Below are positions 23,506 to 35,489 of a stretch of DNA of 64,000 nucleotides, piece by piece (position 1 is the stretch's first letter; each line of letters begins with the position of its first letter). Below the pieces are notes generated by a model. It saw only the letters and a program-made list of their open reading frames with translations. It ran no database searches and was not told the DNA's origin. Source of the DNA: Garcia nutans (lineage: Eukaryota > Streptophyta > Magnoliopsida > Malpighiales > Euphorbiaceae); NCBI GenBank assembly GCA_947685225.1, contig CANTUV010000032.1:19413501-19477500 (forward strand). Reading direction: 5' to 3'. A program made the translations under genes and the position numbers.

Positions 23506-26099
23506 ATAATTTCATCCTCAAAATTTTTTGATATTTAACTCTAGAAAAGTTTAGAATACTGGCTCTCCATGGTCTCCTCGCTTTCCCAAACTATCTCTTT
23601 AGTAGAATGATTCCTCTATAACACTTTAACCAATAACACCTTCTTGTTTCTCAATTCTTTCACCTCGCATATCAAGATTACACTGGTTCCTATGCATAGG
23701 TCATATCCGGATTCACCTCTATGGATTCAATCGACAATATGTGAGATAAATCTAATATATACCTCCAAAGCATAGAGACGTGGAAGACATTGTGAATATT
23801 ATCCAACTTAGGTGGCAAAGCTAGTGTGTAAGCAACTGATCCAACTCTCTCCAGTTTCTCATATGGTGCAATAAAGTGTGGACTCAGCTTACCCTTCCGA
23901 CCGAATCTCAATATCCTCTTCCAATGAGACACCTTTAGTGATACCTTATCACCCATACTGAACTCTATATTCTTCATTTTCAAATATGAGTAAGACTTTT
24001 GTCAGTTTGAAGCTACTTTCAATCGATCTCGAATCACCTTAACCTTCTTTTATTTCTTTGATCAAATCAGGACCTACCAGTTGTTCTTCTCTAACTTCAT
24101 TTCAACACAAAGATGTCCTACATTTTATACCATACAAAGACTAATAAGGTGCCATCCCAATACTATACTGATAATTATTATTGTAGGTGAATTCAATTAA
24201 AGGTAAATGCCTATCCCAGCTCTCTGTAAAATTAATGACACAACTCCTCAACATATCCTCCAGGACCTATACCACACTCTCTAACTATCCATCTATTTAT
24301 GGATGGAAAGCAACGCTGAAATACAATCGAGTACGGAAGGCATCATCATGCAAACTCCTCCAAAATCTCGATGTGAATCATGGATCTCGATTAGATACCA
24401 ATGAAACTAGGACGCTATGTAATCTCACAATCTCATTCACATATATCTTCGTTAGTCGATTAAGAGAATAATCCATTCTGGCTGGAAGGAAGTGAGCTTT
24501 TTTTTTTTTTGTCTTTTTATCCACAATCACTCAGATTGCATCATGTTTTCTCTAAGTCAAAGGTAGTCTAAATATAAAATCTATAGTCACCTGGTCCCAT
24601 TTCCACTCGGGTATTGATAATGGTTGTTACAACCCTAAGGGAATAAGTGAGACACCTAGACACGAATTCTAGTATATCCCTCTTCATACCTATCCACTAA
24701 TAACTCTTCTTCAAATCATGATACATTTTGGTACCCCCAGGGTGCATAACATAAAGAGATTGATGTGCTTTCTCAAGAATCTTCTTTTTTAATTCAGTAT
24801 CATTCGGAATATATAATCGATCCCTATACCACAAGTTGCCATAGTCTCTAACATAAAAATTCCTACTCTCCGCCTTATGACAATCCTCCATAATCTTCTG
24901 GAGTTTTAAATTTATCTTTTGTGCTTCTTTAATCTAATCAAGTAATAGTGGACTCATCTATAGGTGAGCCATGAGGGCACCATCATCACTATCTCAAATC
25001 TAGCATGCAAAGCTCTCAACTCAACAAGCAACAAAAGAGAGTAGGTAGTCAACCCTGCGATGGACTTTTGACTCAATGCATCTATAATAAAATTCACCTT
25101 GTTGGGTGGTAGTCAATCAACCAATCATAGTCTTTTATCAGCTCCAATCATCGTTTTGGGCAAGGATGCATCTCCTTCTGAACACTTAGATACTTTTAAA
25201 CTCATATGATCAGTGTAGATAAAATATTCCTCTCAATATAAGTAATGGTGCTAAATCTTCAATGCAAATACTATGGCTCCCAACTCCAAATTATGAGTCA
25301 GATAGTTAAACTCATAAGGTTTCAACTGTCTTGATGCATGTGCAATAACTCTACCCTCTTACATCAGAACACACCCTAAACCATTATGTGAAGTGTTACT
25401 ATAGATTACATATGGTTTACCTTTCATAGGTAGAGTGAGAACATGAGCTTGAGTCAACATTTCTTTCAACTACCCATAACTCGCCTGACATCGATCTGTC
25501 TACACAAATTTCACACCTTTTCAAAGTAGTTTGGTAAGTGGCATAACTATCATAGAAAATCTCTTCACAAACCAATGGTAATAACTTGCTAATCCCATGA
25601 AACTTCTGACTTCTATTATATTCTTCGGTGGACTCCAATTCAAGATTGCTTCTACTTTACTCGGATCAACTCCAATATCATCTACTGAAACCATATGTCC
25701 AAGGAAAGTAACCTGATCTAACTAGAATTCACTCTTGGACAACTTTGTATACAATTGTTTTTCTCTCAATGTCTGCAATACAATCCGCAGGTGTCTATCA
25801 TAATTATCCTTGTTACATGAGTAAACAAAGATATCATCAATAAACACCACTATAATCTGATCCAAGTATGGACTAAAAATTTAGTTCATTGAATCCATGA
25901 AAGCTGTTGGTGCATTCATCAACCCAAAAGATATTACTAAGAACTCATAATGCCCGTACCTCATATGAAAAGTAGTCTTAGATACATCTAATTATTTAAC
26001 TCTCAACTGGTAGTACTCCGATGTTAGATCAATTTTGGAGAAAACAGATGCCCCCTTCAACTGATTAAAAAGATCATTAATATGAGGTAATGATTACTT
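23506..26099 (-). pseudogene. Tekay-4 pol: RT, RNase H, integrase, chromodomain (decayed)
   Basis: Minus-strand gypsy pol read from 26099 down. RT: YLDQIIVVFIDDIFVYS-like catalytic stretch (about 25830-25875). RNase H follows (about 24960-25640). Integrase zinc-binding region: HQSLYVMHPGGTKMYHDLK (about 24700-24760). Integrase C-terminus: GDKVSLKVSHWKRILRFGRKG (about 23890-23955) and NIHNVFHVSMLWRY (about 23770-23810). Chromodomain remnant: EVKELRNKKVLLVKVL, then RNHS (about 23590-23660), which would dock the integrase on modified histones. Many stops and frame changes occur throughout. The left half of RT, protease and gag are missing from the window because a CACTA element sits at 26100. 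Confidence 0.85.
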
Positions 26100-26883
26100 C
26101 ACTACAAAAAACTAGGGATTTAGTTATGGTTACAAAAGGTATTTAGTGATGGTTATAGTTATAACTAACTATAACCATCGCTAAATACCTTTTTCGACAG
26201 TTTGAAAACTACCTCTAATAAAGGCGTCGCTAGGTTACTTTGCGATGTTTTAGCCAACCATCAGAATAACCGTTGCTAAATGATATTTTATGATAGTTAA
26301 ATTTCTCTTGGTCTAACCGTCATTAAATTTCTCTTGGTTTAACCATCACGAAAATTAACTTAAATTTTATTTTGAAAAATTTTGCGATGGTTACTAAACT
26401 GCCACTATATTTTTTAATAAATATCTTGAAATACTGTAGTATTTTATACAAAATATATAATTAATTTTAAACCATCGCAAAAATTATTTTTTATTTTAAG
26501 CTACTCCTTTTGCACTGTTTATAACTATCGCAAAATTTATTTTAAAATTTATATTATTACTTTTATGATAGTTTATAACCATAGAAAAAATTATTTTATT
26601 TATTTAAATAAACAAAATTAATCTTAAGTACAAAAATCAACGCTTAGAACTATTTTATTGTAAAATAAAAGAAATATACAGTTCACAACCATATTACTAA
26701 ATACAAATTACTAATCCAATACATTTAAAACAAATTAACTTCACACAAAAAAAAAAAAAAACTCTCTCCTTATTGCTCTTAGCTGCTTCTCTCTCTTCGA
26801 TCTTATTGACTTCACCATTTTTATCTCCACCACTCCTTTCACATATTCCTATACACAAATGAAAATAATGTTTTAACTTAGAT

Positions 26884-27002
<119 letters not shown>

Positions 27003-27100
27003 TATAGATATATAAATATAACATGTGATCCAATGAGGGATAGAGAGAACTCCATATTCACTCTTGCAAGTTTCACTAAATTCATTCATATCAAATGGTT

Positions 27101-27690
27101 GAATTGGGAACATTGTATCATTGCTCTCAACCCCTAGTGGAATTATAAGATCACCGTATACCTATAAAGCCCGAATAAAAATATCAATTATTCTAAATTC
27201 CATATGATAAACCAATAAATTATGTGAATAGGACATGTCATGCTATTACTAGTTCACCACAAGGAACTGATATCCTTGATAAAGTATTCTAGAAATTATG
27301 TGAATAGGACACGTCATGCTATCACTAGTTCACCATAAGAAACTGATATAATTGAAAAATTAATCTTGAGACTTGTCTAGGCATTTAGAATAATTGATAT
27401 TTTTATTGGGGTTTTGTAGGTATGTAGTGAACTTGTTATTCCACTAGGGGTTGAAAGTCTTTTAGGACTTGTCTAGGTATTCAGAATAATTGATATTTTT
27501 ATTGGGGTTTTGTAGGTATGTAGTGAACTTGTTATTCCACTAGGGGTTGAAAGTCTTTTAGGACTTGTCTAGGTATTCAGAATAATTGATATTTTTTTTG
27601 GGTTTTGTAGGTATGTAGTGAACTTGTAATTCCACTAGAGATTGAAAGCAATGATACAATGTTCCTATAACTTCACCATATGGCGTTTTA
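27101..27690. repeat. Inverted repeat with tandem amplification inside CACTA
   Basis: The stretch at about 27101-27200 (GAACATTGTATCATTGCT, then CAACCCCTAGTGGAATT) returns as its reverse complement at about 27580-27690. In the right arm a 96-bp unit containing ACTTGTCTAG repeats about three times (27371, 27467, 27563). Between the arms a 76-bp unit with AAATTATGTGAATAGGACA repeats twice (27217, 27293). The whole can fold into a large hairpin. Confidence 0.85.
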
Positions 27691-27699
27691 GAATCTTTT

Positions 27700-30600
27700 A
27701 CAAACAAAGTAACAATAATATTACTCCAAAAGTGATAAATTCAATGAGAATATTCTGACCTCAGATCTCCGGTTATTAGTCTTAACTGATATATTAACAG
27801 CTTGAAATTCTTCAGTTACTTGTAAAACATCCAAGTGATTAGTTTAATGGTCATTGTTCTTAGAACATAAATGACAAGAAATTCAGCAAGATTCCTAAAG
27901 ATGACCAACCCAAAATTCAAAGTTGAAGAGATTGTGATGAAGGCAAATGATATCATAAACCCTGGGAAACAAAACAAATACAAGCATCCTATAAAGAGCT
28001 CAACAAAAGGATAAATGGAGGAAACAAAAAGCAAGACAAGAAAAAACATCAGAAATAAAAGTCTCATAAGTATGATTTAATTTGCAGAAAAACTCAAGAA
28101 GAACCAAAATTCAAAGAAAAATAAAATGCATTTCTGTAACCATGAAAAAAAATCCAAAATCAAGGAAATAAAAAGTTTGAAAATATAAATCCAAACTTCT
28201 CCAAGGTTGAGAATCTGAACGTCATTCAGCTCAAGCCAAAATTGGAAATTAACTACTTCCAGCAAAAGCTATTGCTGAAATTCAAAAATAAAATTGAAAT
28301 TCTACCTAAAGTTAAACAAAACCAGGATTTCTCCTATTATACCATGTTAAGTTCTAACATATGGTCATCATTTGTTTTAAATTCACACACTAAAAAGCAA
28401 TTCAAATAGTAAATTATCAAACATATACTCTTTATGTAATTCTTGCATTTGTGCGAAATGAGAATTGTCAGTGAGAAATAGACAATCCACTTGTATGATA
28501 AAAGAAATTCTTAGCTAAAATGACACTAATATCAATAATTTGAGCTTTTAATTATCCTATATATAATACTACAACTCAAGTAATTAAAACCAAAATATAA
28601 TCAATATTTGATCTTATAAATTTTATAGTATGAGAAATTTTCTGCTGCTATTGAAGACTACAACTCAAGTCACTTTGATACTAAATCAAGTCACTTTCCA
28701 TGGAGAATACATATAATAAACCAGTACACGTCCCTCAAAAACCATAACATGTCCTACAATTTACCTATATGGTCCAAAATTTTTTCCTGAATGTAGTTGT
28801 GCATTAATGTATACACAATAGTAAATTATATAAATTAATTGTACTTAGAAGTTTATTATACTCTTCCACTGTATTCTTAATATGCAATTTAGTGTAAGTG
28901 TTTGTGCTTTTTACTGCTAATCAGTTTCAATATGGACTATTACTTACCTAACTTTATTAATTAGTAATGCACAAGTTAAAAGTGAAGTCAATAATGACAA
29001 TTACAAACTACTAATTTACTGCTTATTTATGTAAATGAAAATCCTAATCTCATCCTTTCAAATATAATAGAATAAATAGGAACTGAGACACTGAAATTGA
29101 ATCTGGCTTTAATTTTATCCACTTTGTTGAAACAAACTCACTTGGCTTAGAAATAAGACTAAGTTAGGTGGTGTTGTTCCTTTTGATGAGAACCTGAATT
29201 TCCATAAGGTAATCTACTTTTGATAGGGAAAAAAGAAAAAAAAGTTGCAGGCATCAAAATTTTAATATAAAAAAATGGGTTCTTTTCATTTAAAATAAAA
29301 AATTTAAAGTCAGATGATTATGGCAATGGCATATGGATAAACACCTACAACTTGCACTTTTACTCATGTCTGAATTTGATAAGCTCAAATTAATACTAAC
29401 ACATAACTCATCTAGTCACTGCATGCATTTTAAATCTCTTTAAAAAATACACATAGCAAGAATTGTGAAATTCTTCAAAAGGCAAAGATTGAAGTTTTCA
29501 AATTTTGATAAATTAACTCTAACTAAATCTCCCTACAAAGATTTGATAGAAAAACAACAAATCCAACCCACTCACAGGTAGACTAATTAAAGCATTTAAC
29601 TTTTCACTTTCTTTACTGATATGTAAAGCCTAATTTGCTACCTAAACCCAAACCTAAAAAATCTTACAATGACTGTTCTATATATATACAAATAGACGAA
29701 TTTCAAAGAAAAATAACTATATATATATGCAAAATGCCAAAAGGAATTTAGAATTCAAACACCATAGCAGTAGACACTAAACTCCCTTAAAATATAAAAA
29801 TTTGTAATACACAAATTTTATTCAATTTATTCTTCATCAAATAAACAGGGGACTAAAAAAGTAAATTAAAGACCCAAAATTTATATATGTTTCTTTTCAA
29901 TTGTGATAATAGAAAAAAATCCAATTGTAAAAAAGCTAGACAACGAACAAATCAATTGATTTCTAGGTAGACTAAACATTAAATATAAAATGATCAAAGC
30001 ATTTTCTTGATGATTTTCCAGATCAAACCATTCATTTCTTTGTTCATTACATCAAGCTTAACTTAAAACAGCTAAAAGAAATTTACTAAATGAAAATTCC
30101 TTTGTTTTTCGTTTGTGAATTTTGTTGCTATATATCTAAAATCTCAAATTTTGGCACTTCTAGTTGGAATTTAGTCTACAGAGTGGTTAGTGGTGGCAAG
30201 TGGAAGCAAAGAATAAAACAAATAACCAAAAAAGACCGGGTTTTACTCACTTTCTCACTAAATATTATAACAAGAATCTAAGTGATTTCTATAACAAGTT
30301 TTGTTTTGTTTGTTCAATTTTGTTTAGTATTTTATCGTAAAACACTCTGAAAATGATAAAGAAATATTAACCCACAACAATTTTGTTTCATCTCATCTAT
30401 TGAACAATCTAAAAAATATGAACCCTAAACACATAAAATTAGAAGAAAATAAAAATTCATTGAAGATCCAAAAGAATTAATAAACACAAAGGCCAAAAGG
30501 AACAAATATGTTACCTGAATCACAGATTAGAGAGAGATGATACCTTAACAACAATATCCATCTTGTCTTCTTGTTCAGTTTCCGAAAACCTTTCATAGCC

Positions 30601-30774
30601 ACAACTTTGATTCAGATTTGCTTGTGCTACTCGAAGAAAACCCTAAGTTCTGATTTTTCTCAGCCCCTTTTAGATTTAGCTAGCAGGCCTGAATATCAAT
30701 CTCTAAATGTAGTCTCAAATTTGAAAGTGATAAAATCTCAACCAGCGATTATCTTAAAATTTCACATTCATAGG
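27700..30774. other. CACTA interior, no recognised gene
   Basis: About 3 kb of AT-rich DNA with only short, featureless frames. No transposase, repeat array or LTR end was seen. The right edge is the junction with the Sire-2 LTR (flank ATAGG, 30770-30774). Confidence 0.5.
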
Positions 30775-32068
30775 TGTTTTCCCAAACTAGCAATCAAGAA
30801 GGGGGAGGGTGAATTGGTTGGTTTGAGTAGTGATGATAAATTGAAAAAATCAAAGGCAAGATGAAGAATATGTAGAAGAAGATTGAGTATAGTAGAGAAG
30901 AAAGAATATAAAGAATTATAGTGGTTAGGATTTATCTCAATCCTACATCCACTTCCTTAACAACTTGTTAAGGTTCTACAACTCTTGAGTTTTTACAAGC
31001 TTAACTCTAACTTGATATTTTCTTTAGCTCACACCAAACTATTATAATTGTTTGAGATTAATCCTCGCAACCCTTACAAGGATTTTTGTAGTTTCACTCT
31101 CACAACCTAAGTGTTTCTAAGCTCACACTCAAACTTTTGATGAAGTTTAATGCTCACACCCAACACTTCAAGATTATAGGTTTTTGATTTTTAGACAAGA
31201 GAATGAAAAATATTATTTAATGAAATTACAATCACAATCTTACTATTTTCTAACCATAAAAATGAAGTTTAATGTGGTATTTATAGCCATTTAGCTTGAA
31301 CTAACCATTTGAGGTGGTTCCCACATGTTTAGTGCTGGTCTTCCACTAAATTAGTGCCTGGAGCTTAGTGTGCGGTCGCTCAGCTTGGTGGGCAGTCGCA
31401 CAATTTTAAAATTCTCTATAATGACTAATTCCAATGGTCAAATTTTGTTGTCTAACAAAATCTAGCTTGCCCATAACATTATGTCGTGTTGTCACACAGC
31501 TCATTATGCGATCGCTCGGCACAAGGTTACCATTAAGTTTAAATTTCTTCATCCACGTGTTCAGTCATCATTGGTCCGAGGTATTTGGCTCTAAGATTTA
31601 AATATGTCAGACTTATGCAGTCGCTCGGTTCATCTGGACATTCGCACGAGGCTTTAAGCATTGAGAAAGTGCCGCACGAGCTAACTGTCATCTTTTCTGT
31701 CACTTCTAGGTTTTTAGGTCTTTGTAATGTGCGGTCGCTCGGGCATTTTGGGTGATCACATAAAGTTCTGGTGTCCTGACTTCACCGTTGACTGAGACTG
31801 CGATCCTTTATGTGAGTTTATAAATTTTTAGCTTGATTTGGTTCGGTTGCTCGGTGCTCGAGTACAGTCACATGCCCGTCTTGCGACCTTACTTCACCGC
31901 TCATTGACAACGCAAACTCTTCTGTAAGATTTGTGCAATTTGCTCGGTATATCAGGCGATCGCACAAAGGCGCTGGGTTTTATCCCTGCAGTACACCCTT
32001 GTTTGAAATCATTAGTACTTTATCAATTTTATTGTCAATAATCAAAATAGAGTTTGATTATCCTAACA
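30775..32068 (-). repeat. Sire-2 3' LTR
   Basis: Plus-strand start TGTTTTCCCAAAC and end ATTATCCTAACA, 1294 bp. Its minus-strand termini match Sire-1 (start TGTTAG, and a CAAGAAGGGGGAGGGTGAATT stretch matching the Sire-1 LTR end). U3 has GCGGTCGCTCGG-type motifs (31371, 31735, 31507 and others). R-U5 includes the CTTAACAACTTGTTAAGG block (about 30954), also present in Sire-1 as its complement. Confidence 0.88.
31278..31306 (-). promoter_or_regulatory. Sire-2 LTR core promoter
   Basis: On the minus strand GGTTAGTT (31306-31299), 13 nt, then TATAAATA (31285-31278). The closest GCGGTCGC motif lies 64 nt upstream at 31371. Same layout as in the Sire-1 LTR. Confidence 0.7.
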
Positions 32069-32076
32069 ATCTCAAC

Positions 32077-32399
32077 AATTTCCCTCTTTTTAACTTTGGC
32101 AATCAAATTAAATTTAAGTTAAAAATAATCAAGTGCATCCATCAATTTAATTCAAAATGGAAATGTTCAATGACAATGGTTTTTCAAAATTTCTCCCCCT
32201 TTGTTAGAAAATTTCTTAAACTCATACAATTTGTTGTCTTTGCTTCCCCTATTGACAAGCAAGTTCTCTTCTCCCCTTTGATAATTAAATTAATCTCCCC
32301 CTTTGACAATTAAAGCAATTTAAATTTAATCACCTTTCATTTCTTCCCTTTTATAATGAAATTAATTAAACAATCACATTTACCATTTCTTCCCCTTCG
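32077..32399 (-). other. Sire-2 multiple polypurine tracts
   Basis: Pyrimidine tracts on the plus strand, purine on the element strand: 32077-32092, 32191-32203, 32243-32250, 32264-32280, 32294-32305, 32341-32352 and 32388-32399. Several read AAAGGGGGAGA on the minus strand, like those of Sire-1. Confidence 0.8.
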
Positions 32400-32515
32400 A
32401 CAAAGGAAAAAAAGGAAATAAGAGAGATTTCAATAAAAGAAAATTATTGGTGATAAATTTGAATACAAGATAAAAATAAGTTTGATACCAATGGAAAGAA
32501 AGTACAAGAAAATGA

Positions 32516-33897
32516 TTAATCTAAAACTTTTTCTTTTTCTTTTCTTGATGGTGGAGGAGGAGGAGTTGGAGTTCTTTCATCGTCATTATCTAGAGGAGTT
32601 GGAGAGGAGTCATTTGAGGATGCATCCTTCATAAAAACTTTCAATATGCTCACTCACATCCCATTCACTTAACTCACATTAAGGAAGATCAAATTTATGT
32701 GATGATGAACATGGAAAATGAGATTAACCTTTTTGTTGAGTTTTGTGATTCTCTTTGTGACATCCTTCTTAAAATGATTAAATTGTTTTTGGAGAGAAGA
32801 TATGGCTTTAAGGATAAGTTTAAGAGTTTTAGATGATTCGCCTTTTTCTTTGGTGGGTTTAAAAGATCTAGGAGTGCTCAAGTTCAGCATGGATAGGTAC
32901 ACCTTCTTCTTCCATAAGGTACTACCTTAGTCTCTTCCTTTCCCTTTGGATAACTTTCTTACTACCAAATGTATACTCATAGTGATCATCAACCTTTTGG
33001 ATACATTTGGCATGTTCAAGGTAGTTTAGGTTTATGGAGTTTGTGGTTGGATAAAAGGAATCACTTAGGATTGCAAGATTTTGAGGCGTGAGGAAACCTA
33101 AGTGTCTAGCAAGTTGGATAATTTAGGAAGATAGAAAGAAATTTCTTGCCTTATACTTTCCATGATGCATAAAGGTGTCAATGAGAAACCTAGCACTTTG
33201 AATTAGCTCATTATGCACAATAGCATACAAGAAAAATAAGTCACTTTGAGTAATCTTCTCATTTCCATCACTTCTTTGGTGAATGGTGTAAGTGATGATT
33301 TTATGTAAGAGCTAATAAAGAAGGGATTCTAAAGTGAATGGCTTTGGAAGACCTATTATTGTATTGGGTTTCAATGGATAGCTTATTCCAAAAAGATAAA
33401 TAATTTTTTAAAGGAAAATCCTTATCATTGTAGGAGAAAGCTCCATGAGTTTGCCCCAAACTTCACCAAATTCTTATAAGGAAAGGGGAAAATCTTGGTC
33501 AAAAAGCCTAAAATAAACTCCATAAAATCCTATAGGTATATTGTGGTTTTTTTCTACCCTTAGAGACATTAGAATTCCCTTGAGAGACTAGGATAACCTA
33601 ACTCATTAGAAAATGCAAAATGACTCCACCCAATTCTATCAAGGTAGCAGAAGATTTCACCTTGGATATTTAAGGCTAGGAGCATCCCTTTTGTAAGCAT
33701 TTTGGTTGGTTCTAGGGCTTTTTTCTTGAGCATGTAGTACTTGGTTTTCTCATCCTCATTTTTTGCATTTAGGTTTTTATGGTCGGACACTTTTTCTAGT
33801 AATGTGTTTGGGTTGAGGTTGAGGTTGGAGTTCACTAATAACAATCCCTTTACCTTTGGTTGTGTCTTTCTTTTTGGTTGTTTTTGGTTTTGGGTGC
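32516..33897 (-). pseudogene. Sire-2 env-like gene, decayed
   Basis: Second copy of the gene that follows pol in the Sirevirus-like elements. The ATG at 33897 opens a Lys-rich start (MAPKTKNNQKERHN), and a frameshift follows after about 15 codons. About 33570-33640 encodes ALNIQGEIFCYLDRIGW and LGYPSLSREF, the counterparts of ALNIKEEIESLLDVLG and VGYSSLSKEF in Sire-1. About 32700-32850 encodes the coiled coil (ILKAISSLQKQFNHFKKDVTKR). A Pro-rich then Lys/Glu-rich end stops at 32516-32518. Stops and frameshifts occur throughout the middle. The N-terminus missing from Sire-1 is present here. Function unknown; the env name is historical. Confidence 0.65.
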
Positions 33898-34090
33898 CAT
33901 ATCCTCAATCACAAAACAAAAGTAAAAGAAAATATAAATGTAAAGGATGGAAAAAAATGTAGATAAAATAGATTGTTGATGAAACTTGAAAAACCTTCGA
34001 AGTCTTCTTTTTGATGATTAAATTCTTAAAAGATTGTTTGAATATGTGTTTTTGAGTTTGTAAAGATATATTTTAGTACAAAATAAAGGT

Positions 34091-34120
34091 ATTTATAAAC
34101 AAAATTTTGAAAACTAGCCT
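34091..34120 (-). promoter_or_regulatory. Candidate internal promoter before env-like gene (Sire-2)
   Basis: Minus strand GGCTAGTT (34120-34113), 14 nt, then TATAAATA (34098-34091), about 195 nt upstream of the env-like ATG at 33897. Tekay-2 has inserted 9 nt upstream of the box. The GCGGTCGC-type motifs that belong to this promoter are therefore now at 62023-62358, about 28 kb away. Confidence 0.55.
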
Positions 34121-34129
34121 TTTTTTTGT

Positions 34130-35489
34130 GTAACACCCTTATACTATATAAATGTATAATACATACAAGCAGTATATGTAAGATACGTGTATACGTTATA
34201 AAAATGTCACAACCCGGTTTAATAAAAATTTTCATATTTTGAATTTAAAATCCCAAATACTTAAAAATATATATTTAAATAACAAATGAAATATTTTTTT
34301 TATAATCCATAGGTTCCAAAATAAACATTTTATTAGAAAATCTCTGAAAAAAATTCGTCAGTGTTTTATCTGTAATTTGGACATCCCAAATTTTCAATAA
34401 TTACCCAATCTACATAAAAAACACTCCCAATAAAAAAAAATCATACATATCCACCCCAACTACTCAACTTCTCCACATTTTCTCTATATATATATATATC
34501 AAAACACATATAAACAACCCACATTATACAATTTGTCCAAAGAGTATTCATAATTTACAATATATATACTTTAAAAATATAAACATAATATACACAATAT
34601 CAAAATGTATTATAATTTCAAATATGAACATGCTAGCAAATGGATATGATCTTGACATATCTAAAAACACTTCAAGCTCAAAAAATACAAGCCTAGATCT
34701 GACTAGGTCTAGTAGAACTCTTCGGCTCTACCGGATTGCCCCGGTCACCTGCGCGATGAATTACAATCCCGCTAAGCTAAAAGCTTAGTGGTACAAACTT
34801 TGATAACAATAAAACTGTAAAATGATACCAATGCAAAAATGCTTTCACATGATATTTCACATTATGGTACTCAATTTCACCATAAAAATATATCCTTTAA
34901 TCATTTTACAATTCACATATGAACAAACACAAGTACGGGCCCAAATGATCTAATATGACATTCAAATCCCAGAGTTACTATTTTGGTTCAAATTGACACC
35001 AAGTGTCTAGCCTCGAAGGCAAATCATAATAATGCTCAAAAGCTTGCCCGGAAGGCAAATCATATCACAGTGATGCCAAGCGTCTAGCCCTAAAGGCAAA
35101 TCAAAGTATTGCTCAAAAGCTAGCCCCAAAGGCAAATAATGAGAATAACCTCATAAGCATTCCGCCAAACACAAAACTTTAAAATTGATTAAGATACTAG
35201 GTCCACAATTATTTCATATTTCCCATTTTCAATTTCTTTCTCACTTTCCATATTCAATTAGGCACATTGCTTCATTTCTCATTATCAACTAGGCATATTG
35301 CCTCATTTTCTCATTTTTCTCATTCATATCAATATCAATTCCTTTCATTTCATCATATCTCAATATACCATCACAATGTATCACATACCACAACAAAATC
35401 ACATTGCCCAAATACTTTGGGTTATGAACACATAATTCACATAATTTAAATTTTATGTAATTTTAGCCATTAACAATGGCTTTTCACAA
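34130..35489 (-). repeat. Tekay-2 3' LTR, left segment
   Basis: Starts TGTAACACCCTTATAC. Contains the CTAGATC/GGTCTAG stem-loop (34693-34712), the GCTAAGC/GCTTAGT hairpin (about 34771-34788), the minisatellite (about 34990-35145) and ends at the CACAA target of Tekay-1, right after AGCCATTAACAATGGCT. Confidence 0.88.

Larger units (their letters stand above)
10654..26099 (-). mobile_element. Tekay-4: Ty3/gypsy chromovirus, 3' LTR and 3' half of pol, interrupted
   Basis: Minus-strand gypsy element. Its 3' LTR occupies 10654-11430 plus 21836-23490, about 2.43 kb in total. On the plus strand the LTR begins TATAACACCC (TG changed to TA) and ends GCGTTACA. The split is caused by the Tekay-3 solo LTR, which carries its own TSD. 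A polypurine tract lies at 23491-23505 (TAAAGGGAAAGAGT on the minus strand). Pol runs to 26099 in minus-strand order chromodomain, integrase, RNase H, RT. It stops at a CACTA transposon terminus, so the rest of the element is expected beyond the window. It is the oldest-looking of the Tekay copies by number of stops. Confidence 0.75.

Noticed and set aside
27816..28265. Two hydrophobic minus-strand frames
   Set aside because: The Phe/Leu richness reflects AT-rich sequence. No start context, homologue or partner gene.
30540..30870. Candidate host gene exon on the minus strand in the CACTA interior
   Set aside because: Gene-like composition and a possible donor site, but only a short frame with no recognisable product. 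Part of it overlaps the start of the Sire-2 LTR.
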